DNA of 19,843 nt, from assembly GCA_041484525.1 (NCBI GenBank), contig JBGPHT010000141.1:1-19843 (forward strand). Direction: 5' to 3'. The notes beneath the pieces are model-generated. The model was not told where the DNA came from and ran no database searches. It saw nothing but the letters and a program-made list of their open reading frames with translations. This DNA comes from JBGPHT01 sp041484525 (GTDB lineage Bacteria; Acidobacteriota; Terriglobia; Bryobacterales; Bryobacteraceae). Positions within the stretch are counted from its first letter, which is position 1, and each line of letters begins with the position of its first letter. Below, piece by piece: positions 1 to 7,091 of the stretch. A program made the position numbers and the translations under genes.

Positions 1-84
1 ATGGGGTTCTCCTGTTTGAGGTTTCTGAGCCGGCTCTTCTAAGCCGGTCTCGGCATTGTAGCCTTCAGGAGAACCCTTTTCCAT
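1..84 (-). CDS. 5' end of an unrecognised gene, running off the window
   Basis: An ATG at 84-82 on the minus strand opens a frame that stays open for all 28 codons to the window edge. A good Shine-Dalgarno sequence (AAGGA) lies about six bases upstream of that ATG, at roughly 90-94, and this is the main support. The visible N-terminus is acidic, rich in Gly, Pro, Glu and Gln, and has no signal peptide or membrane segment, as expected for a disordered leader. Codon choice is less GC-rich than in the genes to the right. A repeated Gly-(Ser/Glu)-Pro coding stretch makes this DNA look like a stem-loop (4-14 with 67-77). I do not recognise a family from so short a piece. The gene is divergent from the FHA operon, with a hairpin repeat between them. 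Confidence 0.5.
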   Translation of the reverse strand, partial: MEKGSPEGYNAETGLEEPAQKPQTGEPH

Positions 85-104
85 CTCAGTCCTTATACAT
101 TCAA

Positions 105-190
105 ACAGGCTACACAACCTCGAAATTCGCCAGAGGGCACCTGCGCGCATTCAAGACTCTGCGGCGAAATTTCGAGGTTGTGTAGCCTGT
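105..190. repeat. REP-like inverted repeat, copy 1
   Basis: The left arm at 105-127 is the exact reverse complement of 168-190, with core CAGGCTACACAACCTCG. Beyond that the pairing continues inward with single-base indels through about 135, ending in CAGAG facing CTCTG, and leaves a loop of about 20 bases. The same core occurs in the same inverted arrangement at 15319-15386. The right flank (CCTGT, then CCCCG, then TAATTA) also resembles copy 2 (CCTGT, CACCG, AATTA). Short hairpins whose ends read GGGGACAGGC are typical of REP-type elements moved by IS200-like RAYT transposases. That identity is inferred, since no such transposase is in the window. The stretch from 191 to 357 holds nothing I can name beyond a lone TAAAAT at 265-270 without a convincing -35. 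Confidence 0.8.
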
Positions 191-357
191 CCCCGTAATT
201 ATTTTAATGTGCGGCGGCGTCCAATTGGCCTCCTGAACTGAAACCCAACACCCCGTTCTTCGTCTAAAATTGAGTCCGCGTCTGTGTGACGGGCTCGCCG
301 TGGCGAGGGCGACCGTCGCGCATGCTGAAGTTGTGCTCGCCTGGGGGCGGTACCGGC

Positions 358-1164
358 ATGGCACAGAGCGGGGCTAAGCAATCGCAGACCAGAATCAGCG
401 GACAAACTATCGTCAACGAACTGGTCCGCAACATGGAACTCGGCCGGCTGGAGATGGCGTACAGCATTCTCCTGCCGTGCAACTTCAGCGTCTACCTTCA
501 TCCCGGCGATCATGCGCGCCTGGCGGGCGTCGAGGAACTCATCCAAGAGGACGCCAAACGGGCGTTGAACGCGCGCGTGGCGGAGTGGAACGGGAAGAGT
601 TCGTTGCTGCGGCGCGGCGGCGCTCGCAAGCCCTGCCGTATCGCCCAGAGCGACTGGTGGATCGAGCTGTTCGCCGACGCCGAGGGTGCGGTGCCGCCGG
701 GCGACGTCGAGATCCACTCCGAGTTGAACGAAGTCGCGCAGCCGGGCTACCGCGGCACCAAGACTACGCTCATCGATCGCGAGCCTTCCGTGACCCAGGC
801 GCGCGTGCAGCGGGACCGCGAGAGCACGCGGAAAAAGCCGGAGCGCGTCTTCGCGGAGATCCGCTACCAGGATGACTCTGGTCCGCAAACGTACTTTCTG
901 ACACAAAACGAGATTAGCGTCGGCCGAGGAGGAGACGATGTGTGGGTGGACTTGCCGCTCTATACGTCCGACGAAATTTCGCGCGAGCATCTGCGCCTGC
1001 GCCGCGATCCGAATACAGGCGTTTTCGCGATCGTCGATAACAGCCGGAACGGCACGTGGGTGAACGGCCGGCGCCTGGCTCACGGGGTGGAGGAAAAGCT
1101 GCCGGATCGCGCGGAGATCGGGATAGCAGAGGTGGTGAAGCTCTCGTTCGAAGCGAGGAAGTGA
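358..1164 (+). CDS. FHA-domain protein with DUF3662-like N-terminus (FhaA-like)
   Basis: A phosphothreonine-reading protein of 268 residues. Residues about 18-115 resemble the DUF3662 domain at the front of mycobacterial FhaA: a helix, then an LLPCNFSVYLHPGD segment and a helical stretch. A charged linker of about 50 residues follows, then an FHA domain at about 183-265 with the expected landmarks: GR at 189-190, SREH at 208-211, and NSRNGTWVNG at 228-237. These are the conserved phosphothreonine-pocket positions. There is no signal or membrane segment, so it is cytoplasmic. It heads the operon, and its TGA overlaps the next gene's ATG (TGATG, 1162-1166). The start is uncertain: in-frame GTG 286 and ATG 322 are alternatives. 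ATG 358 was chosen because it leaves a short leader before the domain and is preceded by a purine-rich GGGGGCGG. The likely role is docking the operon's kinase to cell-wall factors; this is inferred from the family. Confidence 0.88.
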   Translation: MAQSGAKQSQTRISGQTIVNELVRNMELGRLEMAYSILLPCNFSVYLHPGDHARLAGVEELIQEDAKRALNARVAEWNGKSSLLRRGGARKPCRIAQSDWWIELFADAEGAVPPGDVEIHSELNEVAQPGYRGTKTTLIDREPSVTQARVQRDRESTRKKPERVFAEIRYQDDSGPQTYFLTQNEISVGRGGDDVWVDLPLYTSDEISREHLRLRRDPNTGVFAIVDNSRNGTWVNGRRLAHGVEEKLPDRAEIGIAEVVKLSFEARK

Positions 1165-1256
1165 TGGGCGAACTCTACCGGTTCCATACGCCCTTCGTGT
1201 TGGGGTTCCTGGCGTTCGTGGCGCTGTTCGTACTGGCCCACGCGAGGGACAAATGA
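1164..1256 (+). CDS. 30-residue single-pass membrane microprotein
   Basis: A very short frame is locked into the operon at both ends. Its ATG (1164-1166) overlaps the stop of the FHA gene, and its TGA (1254-1256) overlaps the phosphatase ATG (1253-1255). GAGGAAG at 1155-1161 serves as its ribosome-binding site. The product has a short polar head (MGELYRFHTP), one hydrophobic helix of about 17 residues (FVLGFLAFVALFVLAHA) and the charged tail RDK. No family is recognisable at this length. Its position between a phospho-reader and a membrane phosphatase suggests a small regulator or assembly factor for the membrane-bound kinase, phosphatase and SEDS-PBP set. It could instead be only a translational-coupling device, but a clean transmembrane helix between exact start and stop overlaps argues that it is made. 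Confidence 0.62.
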   Translation: MGELYRFHTPFVLGFLAFVALFVLAHARDK

Positions 1257-2140
1257 TCGTCCTCAACTCGGGCGCGGCCAGCGACACCGGCCTCCTGCGC
1301 GAACGCAATGAAGACCGCTACTGGGTGGATGCCGAGCGCGGCGTCTTCCTGGTGGTGGACGGGGTCGGGGGGCAGGCGGCGGGAGAACTGGCGGCGCAGA
1401 CGGCGGTCGAAGCCATCCGCGAGTCGCTCGGCGAGACGGCGGGCGAGGCCGAGCAGCGCGTCCGCGCGGCCATCACGCTGGCCAACAATCGTATCTTCGA
1501 AACGGCGGAGCTCGGCGAAGAATTCCGCGGCATGGGCTGCGTCCTCACGCTGGCGGTAGTGGAGGACGGCCAGATCACCATCGGGCACGTGGGCGATTCG
1601 CGCTTGTACCTGATCTGGAACGGCGCCATACGGAAGCTTACGTCCGACCACTCGCCGGTGGGCGAAGGCGAGGACGCGGGCGAGCTCACCGAAGAGGAGG
1701 CCATGCTCCACCCGCGCCGCCACGAGGTGTTTCGCGACGTGGGATCGCGGCCGCGCGCGGCGGATGACGACGAGTTCATCGAGATCCGCAAGTGCCGCTT
1801 CCGGCCGGACGCCGCCATCCTGCTGTGCAGCGACGGGCTCACCGACCACCTGACATCGTCCGAGATCCGCGAAATTGTGGAGAGCTACGATGGCGACGCC
1901 GTGCGCGTGGCGGGCGACCTCGTGGAAGCCGCCAACGACGCCGGCGGCAAGGACAACATCACGGCGCTGTTGGTTGCAGGGCCGCAGTTCCGCGGCCGCA
2001 CCGACGTCACGCGGCCGCGTTTTTCGACTACCAGGCTGCGCCCGCCGGCGCACCTTTTGACAGGCCGGATGGCGTTCCTGGTTTACGGAGTGCTGATCGG
2101 CATGCTGCTGTGGGGGATTCTGCGAATGACCAGAGGATAG
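1253..2140 (+). CDS. PP2C-family Ser/Thr protein phosphatase, membrane-anchored
   Basis: A metal-dependent Ser/Thr phosphatase (PPM/Stp1/PstP type) of 295 residues. The family motifs appear in order: SDTGLLRERNED at 10-21, VVDGVGGQAAGE at 34-45 (metal ligand D36), GHVGDSRLY at 111-119, CSDGLTD at 192-198 (D194), and GGKDNIT at 231-237 (D234). All metal-binding aspartates are present, so it should be active. A basic linker is followed by a C-terminal membrane helix at about 272-291, ending in a very short tail. The catalytic domain therefore faces the cytoplasm, as in mycobacterial PstP but without a sizeable outer domain. It should reverse phosphorylation by the kinase encoded next. Translation is coupled to the microprotein by the ATGA overlap at 1253-1256. 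The gap to the kinase is 17 bases. Confidence 0.96.
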   Translation: MIVLNSGAASDTGLLRERNEDRYWVDAERGVFLVVDGVGGQAAGELAAQTAVEAIRESLGETAGEAEQRVRAAITLANNRIFETAELGEEFRGMGCVLTLAVVEDGQITIGHVGDSRLYLIWNGAIRKLTSDHSPVGEGEDAGELTEEEAMLHPRRHEVFRDVGSRPRAADDDEFIEIRKCRFRPDAAILLCSDGLTDHLTSSEIREIVESYDGDAVRVAGDLVEAANDAGGKDNITALLVAGPQFRGRTDVTRPRFSTTRLRPPAHLLTGRMAFLVYGVLIGMLLWGILRMTRG

Positions 2141-2144
2141 CTAC

Positions 2145-2150
2145 AGGGGA
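2145..2150 (+). promoter_or_regulatory. Ribosome-binding site that fixes the kinase start
   Basis: AGGGGA lies seven bases before ATG 2158. It settles the kinase start at 2158. The same reading frame is open far upstream (from 1792), but that part overlaps the phosphatase gene out of frame and reads as an Arg/Pro-rich artefact. Confidence 0.75.
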
Positions 2151-2157
2151 CAGTTAC

Positions 2158-3885
2158 ATGACCGCGCCGCTTCGCGTCGGACGTTACGAAATCGTCCGGC
2201 GGCTCAGCAAGAGCATGACCGATGTCTATCTGGCGATCGACACAGTGGAGAACCGCCAGGCCGCGCTCAAACTCATCAAGACGGGCGGAGACACGGTGTC
2301 GCAACTGGTGCTCGAATCCGAGCGCCGCGGCGCCGCGATACAAAAAGAGCTGCAGACGCTCGACCCGCGCATTGTCGAGATCTACGATTACGGCGACGCG
2401 GACGGGTACTTCTTCGTGGCCATGCAGTACGTGGAAGGCCACAATCTGGCCGAGATTCTGGAACAGGAGCGGATCATCGATCCGGCGCGCGCGGCCACCA
2501 TCGCGCTCGAAATCTGCGAGCAGCTCGCGAAGTTCCACGCGTGGCAATCGGCCGTGGTGCACGGCGACATCAAGCCGTCGAACATTCATCTCGGCCGCAA
2601 TGGCACGGTGCGGCTGCTGGATTTCGGGATCGCCAAGACGCTGCGTGAGAACGGCGATGCGACCGACCACAACTTCGGCAGTCCGAGCTACTGCTCGCCC
2701 GAGCGGCTCACGCATTCGCAGGTCGACCAGCAGTCGGACCTCTGGGCCATGGGCGCCACGCTGTACGAAATGCTGGCAGGTGTGCCGCCGTATCAGGCGG
2801 ACAGTACGCGCAAGCTGGAAGGGTTGATCCGCTCCAAGCGGCCGCCGCGCGCTCTGCCGCCGGGGTGCCCGCGCGCGCTGCGCGGCATCGTGATGAAGGC
2901 GCTGTCGCCCGATTCGGCGCGGCGCTATCGTACAGCGCGCGAGTTTCAGGAGGATTTGCAGGCGTACCTCGAACGCCGTCCCACGCTGGCGGAAATGGAG
3001 CGGCGGCCTTGGGGGGCCAATGCCAGCGCGACATTCGAAGCGGCGCGCGCGTATCTGCGAAAAGCGACGCGCACGCTGGGACAGGCGCCATACCGCTGGC
3101 CCGTTCTGCGACGGCTGGGCGCGGTGCTCTGGTTCGCGGCGGGAATGGTGCTGTGGATTGGCGGGACATTCGCCTGGCAGTGGGCGCAGGCACGGGAGAA
3201 TGTTACGGCCGCCGAGATCCGTCCCTCCGCGACTGTATCCATGCCCAAGGACAATCTGCCCGCGCTCTACACCGCGGCTGGCGAGCGCATCCTGGCGGCT
3301 TATCGCAACAGCACCGATCCGGTGCTGCAGGATTTCGATTGGCACAAGGCGGAGGTTTGTCTCGATCGCGCGGTCGAGTTGGGCAGCGGCGACAATCGAA
3401 CGGTGGGCATGCTCGCATTGGCGCGGGGCTACGCCACTCTTGAGCGATTGAGCGGCGGCGAATACTCGGAGGCCGCAGCCCGTCCACTGCGGCTGGCGGC
3501 GTTCCAGCAGTTCACGCTGGCGGCACAGAAGCTGCCGCACGACCCTGATCCACACCTGGCGCTGGCGCGAATCTACGTCTACTCGCTGCCGAATCTGGAG
3601 AAGGCACTGGTGGAGTTCGGCGCCGCGGAGCAGGTGGGGGCCGCGATGGGGAGGCGCGAGATCGAGCAGCAGGCGGACGCCTACCGCATCCGCGCGCAGC
3701 AGGAGGCAGGGGCCGCCCCGCGGCAGGCGCTGGTGGATGCGGCGAAATCGCGCCGGTTGTACGAACGCATTCCGGGGTTCGACAAAGTGGGCCAGCATCT
3801 GAAAGAGCTGGCGCGGATTGAGGCGCCGCCGCGGCGGCCGATCGTGAGACAGGCGAACACGCGGAGGCCGCGCCGGTGGCTGTAA
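2158..3885 (+). CDS. Membrane Ser/Thr protein kinase with TPR-like outer domain
   Basis: A Hanks-type kinase of 575 residues. The kinase domain (about 9-272) retains the catalytic lysine K38 (AALKLIK), HGDIKPSN at 135-142 with D137 and N142, DFG at 155-157, a GSPSYCSPE activation segment and SDLWAMGATLYEML. Two oddities stand out. The glycine-rich loop has lost its glycines (RLSKSMTDVY at 15-24). The HRD arginine is a glycine, making it a non-RD kinase. One membrane helix lies at about 320-341. The C-terminal 230 residues are helical and alanine-rich with TPR-like repeats (for example at 455-500), followed by a very basic end. They lie where PknB carries PASTA repeats, so they may be the sensor. 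The stop overlaps the next gene by 10 bases. Likely targets are the FHA proteins and the SEDS-PBP; this is inferred from context. Confidence 0.94.
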   Translation: MTAPLRVGRYEIVRRLSKSMTDVYLAIDTVENRQAALKLIKTGGDTVSQLVLESERRGAAIQKELQTLDPRIVEIYDYGDADGYFFVAMQYVEGHNLAEILEQERIIDPARAATIALEICEQLAKFHAWQSAVVHGDIKPSNIHLGRNGTVRLLDFGIAKTLRENGDATDHNFGSPSYCSPERLTHSQVDQQSDLWAMGATLYEMLAGVPPYQADSTRKLEGLIRSKRPPRALPPGCPRALRGIVMKALSPDSARRYRTAREFQEDLQAYLERRPTLAEMERRPWGANASATFEAARAYLRKATRTLGQAPYRWPVLRRLGAVLWFAAGMVLWIGGTFAWQWAQARENVTAAEIRPSATVSMPKDNLPALYTAAGERILAAYRNSTDPVLQDFDWHKAEVCLDRAVELGSGDNRTVGMLALARGYATLERLSGGEYSEAAARPLRLAAFQQFTLAAQKLPHDPDPHLALARIYVYSLPNLEKALVEFGAAEQVGAAMGRREIEQQADAYRIRAQQEAGAAPRQALVDAAKSRRLYERIPGFDKVGQHLKELARIEAPPRRPIVRQANTRRPRRWL

Positions 3886-6800
3886 CCCGGAGTTGGACCG
3901 CGGCCGGTGCGCGGCCGGTGGTGGTGAGGTTCGAAAAACGGCCCGCCGCGAGGAGCGGCTTGGCGTGGCTGGTGTGCGCGTCGCTGCTGGTCGGGGCCGG
4001 CCTGGCGATGGTCTACGCGGCCAAAATCGCGCGCCTGAATCGCGGCGAATTCGTCAACCTCAACACGGTGACCGCGCCCGAGCAGTTGCTGCCGCTGCTC
4101 GAATCGTTCCCCGAACGCGCCGAACGCGAGCTGGTGGCGGAGAAGACGTTTGAGTTCCTGGAGCGCGCGCGCCCGCTGCGTAACGTGGGGGCCCTTTCGC
4201 AGTTGCGCGTTTCCGCCGACGAAATCGAAAACGACATGCGATGGACGGCCATGCGGACGCGGCTGCGCGAAATTCAGTCGCAGGGCGGAACGGTGCGGCG
4301 CTTGCAATTACTGCCGCTGTCGAGGCTGAAGCCGCTGATGGTGGTGCGAACGCCGAGGGAATTCTACCGCCAGTCGATTCAGTGGCTGGGGTTGTATTTC
4401 GCGGGCTTCTACCTGGTCGCACTGGTGTGGGGCGTGGCGCGATTTGCCGGCGATCGGGCCTTTCTGCCGGCGCTTCATCTGCTGACAGGAATCGGTCTGG
4501 CCCTGATGTTGAGCATGCGCGATCCGCTGCGCGACACGCTCGAATTCCACAAGTTTTCGCTGGGCGTATTTCTGGGATGCCTGCTCCTGGCGCTCCCAGC
4601 TTTGAAACTATTCGACTATCGCAGGCTCTCGGATTGGTGCTACACGCCACTCTTCGCGGCGCTCGTGCTCTTCGGCCTGCTGCTCGGGTTCGGGCGCGGG
4701 CCAGGCGGCACCGACATCAAGGTGAACCTCGGGCCGTTCCAGCCCGTCGAGCTGATCAAGATTCTGTTGGTGCTATTCCTGGCGGGCTATTTTACGCGCC
4801 ACTGGGAGCGCCTGCGCGATCTGCGTGAAAAGCGCGCCTTCCCGCGATTCTCCGGACGCGTGGGCCTGCCGCGCCTGGAGCACATGGCGCCGGTGGCGTG
4901 CGCGGTTGCGGCCGCAGTGGTGCTCTTCTTCGTGTTGAAAGATCTGGGGCCCGCGCTGGTGACGTTCTTCGTCTTCCTCGCGATGTTCGGCGTGGCACGA
5001 GGCCGTCCAGGACTGGCGGCTGTAGGTTTGTTGGTGCTGGTGGGTTCGGTGGCGGCCGGCTACCACATGGGCAAGCCGCACACCGTGGTGGATCGCATCG
5101 ACATGTGGCTCGCGCCTTGGGATAACGACGTCCACGGCGGCGATCAACTGGCACACGGCGTCTGGGCATTTTCGACGGGCGGGCCCTGGGGATCTGGACC
5201 CGGTTGGGGCGACCCCGCGATGATTCCGGCAGGTAACACGGACCTGGTGCTACCGGCCATCGCCGAGGAATGGGGATTCGTCGGGGTGGCCTCGATCTTC
5301 CTGCTGTTCGCGTTCCTGGTGGTGCGCGCGCTGCGGGCGGCGGTGCGCGCCGGGACGCACTTCGGCTTCTTCCTGGGCCTGGGACTGGCGAGCCTGATTG
5401 CATTCGAAATGCTCCTGATCAGCGCGGGCGTGCTGGGCGCACTGCCGCTTTCCGGTGTTGTGTCGCCGTTTCTCAGCTCCGGCAATACCGCGATGATCGC
5501 CAAGTTTCTGGTGTTCGCCCTGCTCGTCTCCATCTCGGCGGACCGAAGGGGGGAAGGACCGCACGAGCTGCTGCGCGGTCCTCTGATTCCGCTCAAGGTG
5601 GTGCTGGTATGCGCCGCGACCGCGCTCCTCGTGATGGCGGCGCGCTACCAGGTGGTGCAGGATCAGCAGTACCTGGCGCGCGACGCGCACAGTTTCGAAG
5701 AAGACGGCGTCAAGCGTCCACAGCACAATCCGCGGCTGAATTCGATCGCCCGGGAAATACCCAGGGGCGGCATTTACGATCGCAACGGAATCCCGCTCGC
5801 GACCAGCAATTGGGCTGAGCTCGAGGCACACCGGTCCGAATTCGCCGCGCTGGGTGTGGATCTGGACCACGCGGCATCGCACTTCGACGGCCGCCACTAC
5901 CCGTTCGGCGGCGCGGCGGCGCACGTGGTAGGCGATCTGCGCACGGGCGAAAACTTTCACGCCAGCAACGCGTCGCTGGTGGAGCACGATTCGAATCTGA
6001 AGCTGCAGGGCTACGAGTATGCGGAGCTGGCGTCACTGGTCCGGTACCGGCATCAGCCCGGGAATCCGGCGATTGCACGTGTGCTGGCGCGGGATCGCAA
6101 CATCCACCTGACGCTGGATATCCGCCTGCAGCTTCGGGCTCAGGAGATCCTGGAAAAGCATCTGCGCGCGGCGGGTCAACAGAAAGGCGCGGTAGTGGTG
6201 ATGGATTCGAATACGGGCGGCGTGCTGGCGCTGGTGAGCGTGCCCACGCCCGATCCGCCGGGCGTCCGCACGGCCGCGCCGGGAGCCGACGAACTGCTCG
6301 ACCGCGCGCGTTACGGCCAGTATCCGCCGGGCTCGACGTTCAAGCTGGTCACGGCCATCGCGGCGTTGCGCGCCGACCCGGATCTGGTCCGCCGCATGTA
6401 CCTGTGCCGCCCGCTCGAGGATGGCCGCGCAGGCAACACCATCGCCGGTTGGAACCGCGCAATCAAGGACGATATCGGCGACCATGCGCACGGCACGGTC
6501 GACATGCTGAAGGCCATCACCGTTTCGTGCAACGCCTACTTTGCGCAACTGGGCGTGCACGACGTGGGCTCGAAGGCGCTGGCGGAGACGGCGGAGAAGC
6601 TGGGAATTTCGACGGGCGACCCGGTCGAACTGAGGAAGGCGCTACCGTTCGCCGCCTACGGACAGGGACCGGTGCTGATCTCGCCGTTCAAGATGGCGCG
6701 CGTGGCAGCGGCCATCGCGGCCGGCGGACGAATGCCGCAGGGACGCTGGGTCGAAGGCGACGCCAACGTGCGCACGGACGCGCCGCTCGACCTGCTGCCG

Positions 6801-7091
6801 GCGGCACAGGCGGTGTTCCTGGCGCGCGCCATGCGCGCGGTGGCGACGGACGGAACGGCGCGCCACGTGATGGCCGGCGAGCAGATCGGAATCGCGGGCA
6901 AGACCGGAACGGCGCAGCTCGACACCGGCATGCCGCACGCCTGGTTCACGGGGTTCGCGCCGTACGACGGCGACCCGGCGCGGCGAATTGCTTTTTCGGT
7001 TTTGGTGGAACACGGCGGCTACGGCGGGCGTGTGGCCGCGCCGGTCGCACGTGAGGTGGTGGAGGCAGCCAGACAATTGGGGCTCTTATGA
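3876..7091 (+). CDS. SEDS (RodA/FtsW) and class B PBP fusion peptidoglycan synthase
   Basis: One polypeptide of 1071 residues carrying both activities of a peptidoglycan synthase. An N-terminal helix (about 29-48) is followed by an outer region of about 110 residues containing an HhH-like stretch. A multi-pass SEDS glycosyltransferase follows (about 165-555), with DLGPA at 356-360 (the catalytic-aspartate region of RodA) and NTDLVLPAIAEEWGFVG at 454-470. Another helix (about 570-588) then leads into the PBP, with a pedestal region and a transpeptidase bearing all three active-site motifs: STFK at 820-823, SCN at 884-886 and KTG at 1009-1011. The PBP ends soon after KTG, with no PASTA domains. 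It polymerises lipid II and crosslinks the strands in the periplasm. The GTG start overlaps the kinase by 10 bases and has GGAGG at 3863-3867. Separate rodA/ftsW and pbp genes are the usual arrangement. Whether it serves elongation or division cannot be told. Confidence 0.94.
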   Translation: MAVTRSWTAAGARPVVVRFEKRPAARSGLAWLVCASLLVGAGLAMVYAAKIARLNRGEFVNLNTVTAPEQLLPLLESFPERAERELVAEKTFEFLERARPLRNVGALSQLRVSADEIENDMRWTAMRTRLREIQSQGGTVRRLQLLPLSRLKPLMVVRTPREFYRQSIQWLGLYFAGFYLVALVWGVARFAGDRAFLPALHLLTGIGLALMLSMRDPLRDTLEFHKFSLGVFLGCLLLALPALKLFDYRRLSDWCYTPLFAALVLFGLLLGFGRGPGGTDIKVNLGPFQPVELIKILLVLFLAGYFTRHWERLRDLREKRAFPRFSGRVGLPRLEHMAPVACAVAAAVVLFFVLKDLGPALVTFFVFLAMFGVARGRPGLAAVGLLVLVGSVAAGYHMGKPHTVVDRIDMWLAPWDNDVHGGDQLAHGVWAFSTGGPWGSGPGWGDPAMIPAGNTDLVLPAIAEEWGFVGVASIFLLFAFLVVRALRAAVRAGTHFGFFLGLGLASLIAFEMLLISAGVLGALPLSGVVSPFLSSGNTAMIAKFLVFALLVSISADRRGEGPHELLRGPLIPLKVVLVCAATALLVMAARYQVVQDQQYLARDAHSFEEDGVKRPQHNPRLNSIAREIPRGGIYDRNGIPLATSNWAELEAHRSEFAALGVDLDHAASHFDGRHYPFGGAAAHVVGDLRTGENFHASNASLVEHDSNLKLQGYEYAELASLVRYRHQPGNPAIARVLARDRNIHLTLDIRLQLRAQEILEKHLRAAGQQKGAVVVMDSNTGGVLALVSVPTPDPPGVRTAAPGADELLDRARYGQYPPGSTFKLVTAIAALRADPDLVRRMYLCRPLEDGRAGNTIAGWNRAIKDDIGDHAHGTVDMLKAITVSCNAYFAQLGVHDVGSKALAETAEKLGISTGDPVELRKALPFAAYGQGPVLISPFKMARVAAAIAAGGRMPQGRWVEGDANVRTDAPLDLLPAAQAVFLARAMRAVATDGTARHVMAGEQIGIAGKTGTAQLDTGMPHAWFTGFAPYDGDPARRIAFSVLVEHGGYGGRVAAPVAREVVEAARQLGLL

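Noticed and set aside
1..84. Stem-loop (4-14 with 67-77, plus an inner GCCGGCT/AGCCGG pair) considered as a riboswitch or small RNA
   Set aside because: The region reads as a minus-strand coding start with a good ribosome-binding site, and the pairing comes from repeated Gly-Pro-type codons. No known riboswitch core was recognised.
105..190. CRISPR repeat
   Set aside because: Only two distant copies exist in the window, each an inverted pair, with no spacer array.
199..1308. Minus-strand open frame of 369 codons opposite the first FHA gene
   Set aside because: Its composition is typical of antisense frames, it shows no recognisable motif, and the plus strand carries a clear FHA protein.
1792..2157. 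Upstream extension of the kinase reading frame
   Set aside because: This part overlaps the phosphatase out of frame and reads as Arg/Pro-rich nonsense. A good ribosome-binding site marks ATG 2158.
2083..3798. Minus-strand open frame of 571 codons opposite the kinase gene
   Set aside because: It is very rich in Arg, His and Leu with no domain pattern, and lies wholly opposite a clear kinase gene. Such antisense frames are expected in GC-rich DNA.
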